Shown piece by piece: positions 6,486-10,697 of a stretch of DNA of 10,697 nt. Numbering within the stretch: the stretch's first letter is position 1; every line of letters starts with the position of its first letter. The notes beneath the pieces are model-generated. The model was not told where the DNA came from. It did not search any database and was given only the letters and a program-made list of their open reading frames with translations. A program made the translations under genes and the position numbers. This stretch comes from a candidate division WOR-3 bacterium (GTDB lineage Bacteria; SDB-A). The DNA lies in NCBI GenBank assembly GCA_016926475.1, contig JAFGON010000032.1, positions 1 through 10,697 on the forward strand. Direction: 5' to 3'.

Positions 6486-8330
6486 ATGACAATACCAAGA
6501 AAAAGCCTCCGAATTTTGACCTTCGCCCTTTTGCTTTCGGTCAACCTGACTTTTTTGCTGACAACAATGGCGAAGGGTCTCACTTTTATTGATTCCGGAG
6601 AGCTGGCTTCCTGCGGTTTCCTCTATGGAGTTCCCCACCCTACCGGTTATCCCCTGTATTCAATTCTTATCAGACCTTTTATCGCTTTTATGTCTCTTTT
6701 CAAATTTGAACCCGTTTTTATATCGAATCTTTTCTCCGTTGTATGCGTTTCTATCGCCGGCGCTCTGATAGCATACAGCCTGCAAAAAAAAACCGGTTTT
6801 TTCCCAGCTCTTGCCTCTAATATCTTTCTCGTCTTTCATCCCGTTGTATGGGATTTTGCCACCGAAACGGAAGTCTACGCCCTGACCCTGCTTCTGCTCG
6901 CGGTTCTGATTTCCCTGCTGTTTGAAATTTCGGAAAAAATTCAAAGAGCAAATTTTTACATATTGGTCTCTTACGTATGCGGGCTTGCCCTGGGAAACCA
7001 TTTGATGATAAGCGGACTCTCTGTTCCCCTGTTATTGGTCTCTATTTTCGAACTAAGGAAGACAAACAGGTTTTTGCCTTTAATTTCCATTTTAGCTTTC
7101 ACAGCAGGTCTGAGCCTTTATGCTTCGATGTACCTACGGTCGCATCTATCCCCGGTTCTCGACTGGGGTGGAGTTTCGAGAAATTTTCAGTTTTTTTTCA
7201 ACCATGTCACGGGAAAACAATACCAGGTCTGGATGTTTTCAAAGGGCGCATACGGTTTTCTCAGACAGCTCCTCATGCTGCTCAAGCATATTTTTGTCAC
7301 ACCCTTTTTTCCGCTGTACCTTTTTACAATTCCTGGCGCTGTTTTTATATATAAAAAAAACAAACCCCTGTTCGTCCTTTTGATTTCAATGTTTCTTTTG
7401 AACCTGCTCTATTCTTCTTCTTACAGCATCCCGGATATTTCGAGTTACACCTCCCCTTCAATTGTGGTTCTCTCATTGTTTTGTTCTTTCGGCGTGTATT
7501 GGGTGCTTTCTAAAAAACAAATGTTTTTCTTCTCGGCTGTCGTGTCCATTCTTTTCATATATCCTATCTTCGACGGATTCAGAAAATTCGACAAGAGCGA
7601 TTTGTTTCTCGCTGAAGACTATGCTCTATCAATCATTTCTTTTCTTCCTGAATCCTCGGTGTATTTGGTAAACAGTCCCGGCGCACTATCCTGGGAACAG
7701 GTTTCACCGATTACATATCTTCAATCGGTAAAAAATCATAGAAAAGACGTTCTGGTAATAGACAAGGAACTTCTCCGCCGTTCATGGTATGTCGAAGGCC
7801 TCAACAGAAACAACGAAGAACTTTCCCAATTTTGGGAAAAGGAATATTCAGATTTCCTGCCATTGCTTAAACAGTGGGAACTCGGCGATGACGAGAACGT
7901 CACCAAGCTTCAAGAATCATTTGAAAATTTACTTCTCTCTATTTACGGATACGGAAAGCGCAGAGGAGGATTCTTCTTATCAAACCCACCTTCAGGACCT
8001 TTCACGGGTATCCCCGACAGGGATCTTTCAAAACTCTCAGAAATCGTATTTCTGCCCTATGGATTTTTTTTCACCGACGACAGCACTCTTTCCGACGAAG
8101 AAGCATGGCAGAAAATATACATCAGACCAGTCCCCGAAAATCTAGTGAATCACGATAGGGTTTTGATGATATTGGGCGATGTAAAACAAGGCGCCTGGAA
8201 AAGAATTTACAGGATCAATTTGGAAGACGGGGGGTACTTCACCCAAAGGGCTCTCCCCTATCTCGAGTTCATACTCTCAATTGATCCTGAAGACACCTTG
8301 GCCGAGGGAATAATCAACCGTTTTTTTTAA
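6486..8330 (+). CDS. DUF2723 multi-pass membrane protein (GT-C type, TMEM260-like)
   Basis: This 614-residue protein has a string of hydrophobic helices up to about residue 362 and a soluble C-terminal domain. The DUF2723 signature is clear: TFIDSGEL at 33-40 (candidate catalytic D36 and E39 in the first outer loop) followed by GVPHPTGYPLY at 48-58. Also present are TEVYAL (128-133), GNH (170-172), DWG (226-228), FFNHVTGKQYQ (237-247) and PDISSY (316-321). The human family member TMEM260 is a protein O-mannosyltransferase, and the fold is GT-C, which uses polyprenyl-phosphate sugars outside the cytoplasm. That fits the upstream GT2 gene. AGGAG at 6476-6480 supports the ATG. Its stop overlaps the convergent rpsT by 17 bases. 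Bacterial substrates of this family are not established, so the acceptor is an open question. Confidence 0.87.
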   Translation: MTIPRKSLRILTFALLLSVNLTFLLTTMAKGLTFIDSGELASCGFLYGVPHPTGYPLYSILIRPFIAFMSLFKFEPVFISNLFSVVCVSIAGALIAYSLQKKTGFFPALASNIFLVFHPVVWDFATETEVYALTLLLLAVLISLLFEISEKIQRANFYILVSYVCGLALGNHLMISGLSVPLLLVSIFELRKTNRFLPLISILAFTAGLSLYASMYLRSHLSPVLDWGGVSRNFQFFFNHVTGKQYQVWMFSKGAYGFLRQLLMLLKHIFVTPFFPLYLFTIPGAVFIYKKNKPLFVLLISMFLLNLLYSSSYSIPDISSYTSPSIVVLSLFCSFGVYWVLSKKQMFFFSAVVSILFIYPIFDGFRKFDKSDLFLAEDYALSIISFLPESSVYLVNSPGALSWEQVSPITYLQSVKNHRKDVLVIDKELLRRSWYVEGLNRNNEELSQFWEKEYSDFLPLLKQWELGDDENVTKLQESFENLLLSIYGYGKRRGGFFLSNPPSGPFTGIPDRDLSKLSEIVFLPYGFFFTDDSTLSDEEAWQKIYIRPVPENLVNHDRVLMILGDVKQGAWKRIYRINLEDGGYFTQRALPYLEFILSIDPEDTLAEGIINRFF

Positions 8331-8574
8331 CGGTGGAAGACCTGGCGATTTTGCTTTTCAGCCTTGAAGCTTTGTTTCTATGATAGACGTTTTTTTTCGC
8401 CGCTATGTCTATAACCGAATAAGCTTTTGAAAGACTTTCTTTTTTATCTTCAGCCCCTTCGGATGACTTTACTTTTTTGGCAATAGTCTTGACCTGGCTT
8501 TTAATAGACCTGTTTCTGAGATTGTTTCTCTTGTTCTGTTTCAACCTTTTCTTCTGCGAAACGTGACTTGGCAA
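8314..8574 (-). CDS. rpsT: 30S ribosomal protein S20
   Basis: The 86-residue, strongly basic protein matches S20 along its length: MPSHVSQKKRLKQNKRNNLRN at the start, a Lys-rich helix with a SYxIDIAAKKNVYHRNKA-like segment at about 52-68, and KSKIARS near the end. S20 binds 16S rRNA during 30S assembly. The start codon is TTG (complement of 8572-8574), directly after a near-perfect ribosome site, AAGGAGGT. Escherichia coli rpsT also starts with UUG, where it takes part in autogenous control; whether that applies here is inference. The gene has its own consensus promoter inside the tail of rluB. Its 3' end overlaps the end of the convergent DUF2723 gene, and I see no intrinsic terminator after it. 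Confidence 0.95.
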   Translation of the reverse strand: MPSHVSQKKRLKQNKRNNLRNRSIKSQVKTIAKKVKSSEGAEDKKESLSKAYSVIDIAAKKNVYHRNKASRLKSKIARSSTVKKNG

Positions 8575-8577
8575 AAT

Positions 8578-8585
8578 ACCTCCTT
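8578..8585 (-). promoter_or_regulatory. Strong ribosome binding site deciding the UUG start of rpsT
   Basis: The complement reads AAGGAGGT, eight bases matching the 16S rRNA tail, followed by ATT and then the TTG start. No ATG gives an S20-like N-terminus, so this site fixes the start. A strong site with a weak start codon would suit translational autoregulation. Confidence 0.85.
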
Positions 8586-8606
8586 ATAAAATTTGAAATT
8601 GCGACT

Positions 8607-8634
8607 ATTATAATTAAATTTTATTTTTTGTCAA
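8607..8634 (-). promoter_or_regulatory. Consensus sigma-70 promoter of rpsT, inside the 3' end of rluB
   Basis: On the minus strand a perfect TTGACA (complement of 8629-8634) is followed after a 16-base, A/T-only spacer by a perfect TATAAT (complement of 8607-8612). Transcription would start near 8600, giving a leader of about 26 bases that contains the rpsT ribosome site. The -35 box and most of the spacer lie in the last codons of rluB, and the rluB stop (8614-8616) lies beside the -10 box. Confidence 0.8.
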
Positions 8635-9315
8635 ACTTTTAAAGTAGTTTATCTCAGATTCTTGCAATTCCCTGAAACCACCCATGGGCAACTTTCCCAA
8701 AACCACAACACCATGACGAGTTCTCTTGAGATTAACGACGTCTGCAGAAAAATAACCGAGCATTCTTCTTATCTGCCTTTTGAAGCCTGTTTTGAGAGTA
8801 ATAGTCAAAAACTTTCTGTATTGCTTCACCTTTTCGAATTTCATGAGTTTTCCGTCCACCAAAATACCTTCAAGGCAGGCATCTATTTCACTTCTCGAAA
8901 GGGGTCGTTGCGTAGAAACTTCATACTCCTTTTCGCACCCAAACGAAGGGTGCGAGGCTCTGTGGATAAAATCCCCATCGTCGCTTATCAGAAGCAACCC
9001 TTCACTGTCTTGGTCAAGTCTTCCCGCCCATTTCCATAGAATTCCATGAGGTAGAAGTTTGAAAACACTTTTTCCTCCACCAGAATGAGAACAGACGTAT
9101 TCCTTGGGTTTGTAAAAAGCTCCGTAGGAAAATTTCCCTTTCTTGGGTTTTATCGGGACTCCGCCTGTCGGCAAAACGCTGTCGTTTTCACTAACCTCCT
9201 GTCCCAAAAAAGCCTTTTTGCCGTTGACGAAAATTCTACCTTCGGATATTATTTTATCAGCTTTCCTTCTACTCGGTGCAAAACCATTTTCGACGAGAAA
9301 ACGATTCAATCTCAA
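8614..9315 (-). CDS. rluB: rRNA pseudouridine synthase, RsuA/RluB family
   Basis: This 233-residue enzyme has an N-terminal S4 RNA-binding domain (MRLNRFLVENGFAPSRRKAD, then GRIFVNG at 26-32) and the RsuA-type catalytic domain. The catalytic motif AGRLDQDSEGLLL is at 97-109, with nucleophile Asp101. KEYEV (129-133) and GFKRQIRRML (177-186) are also typical. It should convert a uridine of 23S rRNA (RluB) or 16S rRNA (RsuA) to pseudouridine; the RluB choice rests on the scpB-linked position usual for rluB. The start is TTG, immediately after the TAG of the upstream gene and in the same frame, with only a weak AAGAGAG site about 10 bases before it. TTG fits because the S4 domain begins at once and the preceding codon is a stop. 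Confidence 0.9.
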   Translation of the reverse strand: MRLNRFLVENGFAPSRRKADKIISEGRIFVNGKKAFLGQEVSENDSVLPTGGVPIKPKKGKFSYGAFYKPKEYVCSHSGGGKSVFKLLPHGILWKWAGRLDQDSEGLLLISDDGDFIHRASHPSFGCEKEYEVSTQRPLSRSEIDACLEGILVDGKLMKFEKVKQYRKFLTITLKTGFKRQIRRMLGYFSADVVNLKRTRHGVVVLGKLPMGGFRELQESEINYFKSLTKNKI

Positions 9316-9981
9316 CTAATTTATCTCTCTTAAAATACAAAAAGGGGTCATCTGAGCACCTTGACCCATGGGGTTGTCCAGCATTGCCAGTGAAAGCCTC
9401 TCCCTGTCTACGCCCGTTGAAGCTCCTATAACCCAACTCCCCCCAATGTCGTTTATGTCCATGATTGCTACTTCAATTTTAAAAATTTCAGAAAATAACC
9501 CAGCGTTTCCTTCGGGGTCGTGAGGCCCTTTGATCACGGTTCTGTGGTAGGGTTCAACTGGAGAAGTGAAAGCGGCATCTATTGTCGCCGCTTGTTTTCC
9601 CGCCACTTTGTAGAACATTCCCTTTTTCCCGAAAGGTTTTGTCAGCCCCCCCGCAATCGCCGCGGAAAGAATTTTTAATATTCCGGCTTCGTCTATTGCG
9701 CACTGCATACTCGTAGGACTTCTCAAACCGACGCCGTAGGGAACTTTCCCCACAAATCTCCACAATACTTTAGCAAAGATTCCAACTTTTATCTTGTCGA
9801 CGGGAATAGCCCTGCCTTGAGTTATAGCCAATACGCTCTCGGCTATGACAAGACAGTCACCGCTCTTTAAATGCCTGGCTACATACCTTTCAATGACCTT
9901 TTCCATCGGACACATGTCTGTTATGAGGTCTGTTTTTATCAGATATCTCTCATAGCCAATACGGGGCTTTATCCTAATCAT
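9316..9981 (-). CDS. F420-0:gamma-glutamyl ligase-like protein (CofE superfamily, role unknown)
   Basis: The 221-residue protein resembles the F420 ligase (CofE) superfamily, particularly a subgroup found in bacteria without an obvious F420 pathway. Motifs seen: GDCLVIAESVLAITQGR at 41-57, corresponding to the KxxSxxEGR region of CofE; GVGLRSPTSMQ at 83-93; KGMFYKVAG at 120-128; MDINDIGG at 174-181; and DNPMGQGAQMTPFCILR at 202-218. CofE adds glutamate to F420-0 using GTP; no other F420 gene is visible, so an amide-forming ligase on another substrate is possible. It lies 17 bases after scpB and directly abuts rluB, so it is probably cotranscribed with both. The ATG has only a weak GAG site before it. 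The family call is good; the reaction is not established. Confidence 0.85.
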   Translation of the reverse strand: MIRIKPRIGYERYLIKTDLITDMCPMEKVIERYVARHLKSGDCLVIAESVLAITQGRAIPVDKIKVGIFAKVLWRFVGKVPYGVGLRSPTSMQCAIDEAGILKILSAAIAGGLTKPFGKKGMFYKVAGKQAATIDAAFTSPVEPYHRTVIKGPHDPEGNAGLFSEIFKIEVAIMDINDIGGSWVIGASTGVDRERLSLAMLDNPMGQGAQMTPFCILREIN

Positions 9982-9998
9982 GTCAGACTCGCAGCTTT

Positions 9999-10541
9999 TC
10001 AGGCTTCTTCCCCAACCTCAGCCATAGGCGGTAAATCAGAGAGGGAATTCAACTGGAAAAACCTTAAAAACTCTCTTGTGGTGGCGTATAATACCGGTTT
10101 TCCAGGCGAATCCGCCCTGCCGACGGCGTGGATAAGGTCTCTTTCGAGTAAAGTCTTCATGGGGCTGTCGGAGCTGACTCCTCTTATCCTTTCTATTTCA
10201 GCTTTCGTGACAGGTTGTTTATACGCGACGACAGCGAGAGTTTCCAGGGCGGACTGTGTCAACCTAGACTCTCTGGACTTGTCGAGTTTAGACACCAGAT
10301 CAGCGTATTGCGGACGTGTGTATATCTGATACCCTCCGGCTACTTCAAGTATGTGAAAAGACCTTCCATTTGAGTCATAGAGTTCGTTCAGGATTTTTAT
10401 GCATTCTTTAATATCCCTGATCTGAGATCCTTCCACGAGATTTTTTATCTTTTCAGCTCCTATGGGAAGGTCGGATGTCATAAGTATCGCCTCAACCTTC
10501 ATTGCCAATTCAGACAGTTTTTCTCCTTCGTTTTCTTCCAA
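9999..10541 (-). CDS. scpB: Segregation and condensation protein B
   Basis: ScpB is the paired winged-helix (kite) subunit of the SMC-ScpAB condensin complex that organises and segregates chromosomes. The first winged helix spans about residues 12-85, and the second is clear from LETLAVVAYKQPVTKAEIERIRG at about 99-121, followed by LLERDLI, GRADSPGKPVLYATT and FLRFFQLNSLSDLP, the usual ScpB ending. I place the start at TTG (complement of 10539-10541), 180 residues, because GGAGGTGA lies 2 bases before it. An ATG four codons earlier (10553) has no ribosome site and itself overlaps that site. scpA, the usual upstream partner, is not adjacent: what lies upstream looks like a promoter. Confidence 0.93.
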   Translation of the reverse strand: MEENEGEKLSELAMKVEAILMTSDLPIGAEKIKNLVEGSQIRDIKECIKILNELYDSNGRSFHILEVAGGYQIYTRPQYADLVSKLDKSRESRLTQSALETLAVVAYKQPVTKAEIERIRGVSSDSPMKTLLERDLIHAVGRADSPGKPVLYATTREFLRFFQLNSLSDLPPMAEVGEEA

Positions 10542-10543
10542 AG

Positions 10544-10551
10544 TCACCTCC
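10544..10551 (-). promoter_or_regulatory. Ribosome binding site deciding the UUG start of scpB
   Basis: The complement reads GGAGGTGA, a full match to the consensus anti-SD complement, with 5 bases between GGAGG and the TTG at 10541. Using the ATG at 10553-10551 instead would put this site inside the coding sequence and leave a leader of about eight bases after the predicted promoter. Confidence 0.65.
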
Positions 10552-10567
10552 ATAAGTTGAACTTACA

Positions 10568-10594
10568 ATTAATACCCATGGGCCAACGTGTCAA
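10568..10594 (-). promoter_or_regulatory. Predicted promoter of the scpB operon
   Basis: A perfect TTGACA (complement of 10589-10594) precedes TATTAAT; the best -10 reading is ATTAAT (complement of 10568-10573) at 15-base spacing, with TAATTG at 17 bases as an alternative. A start near 10561 would leave about 20 bases before the TTG start of scpB, just enough for its ribosome site. The rest of 10595-10697 is AT-rich with no gene I can support. Confidence 0.5.
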
Positions 10595-10697
10595 TAAAAA
10601 AAACTCTTCTTCATTGGTTTTCTTCATACCAGCACAATTTCTGTGCGGAAATAATGTTTGAGAAATCCGAAAAACAAAATTTTAACTCAGATTGCAC

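Noticed and set aside
8317-8334. Hairpin ACCGTT-T6-AACGGT at the convergent gene ends as a terminator
   Set aside because: The arms are followed by no T-run on either strand, the T-run is the loop, and it lies in coding sequence.
10632-10646. Small hairpin GCACA-N5-TGTGC upstream of scpB
   Set aside because: A five-base stem with no T-run and no partner site is expected by chance in a region of this size.
10611-10697. Open minus-strand frame of 28 codons entering from the right edge and ending in TGA, perhaps the tail of an upstream gene
   Set aside because: Too short and without a recognisable motif; it does not look like the ScpA C-terminus. It cannot be excluded.
10654-10697. ATG preceded by GGAA on the plus strand, open to the right edge
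   Set aside because: Only 14 codons are visible and no promoter or family pattern supports it; it may be the start of a divergent gene.

Overview
The window reads as a moderately AT-rich Gram-negative-type bacterial chromosome. No tRNA, rRNA, IS element, CRISPR array or phage gene was seen. Ten complete genes and one gene cut by the left edge fill almost all of it. The gene families (a GlmU-like sugar nucleotidyltransferase of the Bacteroidetes type, a UbiA prenyltransferase resembling bacterial DGGGP synthase homologues, a DUF2723 membrane protein, and large Asp-Thr-rich lipoproteins with Fn3-like domains) suggest the FCB superphylum or a neighbouring candidate phylum. That placement is inference from protein resemblance; no marker gene fixes it. 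UUG starts look frequent: rpsT, rluB, the UbiA gene and probably scpB.

Layout. (1) 2-1844, plus strand: a tightly overlapping cluster of a sugar nucleotidyltransferase (C-terminal part only), a PAP2 lipid phosphatase and a UbiA prenyltransferase, which looks like an envelope lipid or glycan module. (2) 1894-5483, minus strand: an operon of three lipoproteins with 13-nt gaps, a predicted promoter at 5549-5575 and a strong intrinsic terminator at 1843-1869. Its products are an Fn3-like lipoprotein, a vWA-like lipoprotein with a degraded metal site, and a large two-part lipoprotein. (3) 5664-8330, plus strand: a DPM1/ArnC-like family 2 glycosyltransferase and a DUF2723 multi-pass protein of the GT-C/TMEM260 type. 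Together these suggest transfer of a polyprenyl-phosphate-linked sugar on the outer face of the membrane. (4) 8314-10541, minus strand: housekeeping genes scpB, an F420-ligase-family gene, an RluB-type pseudouridine synthase, and rpsT with its own consensus promoter.

How the parts may connect: the GT2 enzyme would charge a polyprenyl phosphate and the DUF2723 protein would pass the sugar to an exported acceptor. The neighbouring Ser/Thr-rich lipoproteins are natural candidate acceptors, but only proximity supports this. The UbiA/PAP2 pair may make or recycle an isoprenoid lipid. The least explained parts are the lipoprotein operon and the F420-ligase-like gene lodged in the scpB-rluB neighbourhood.
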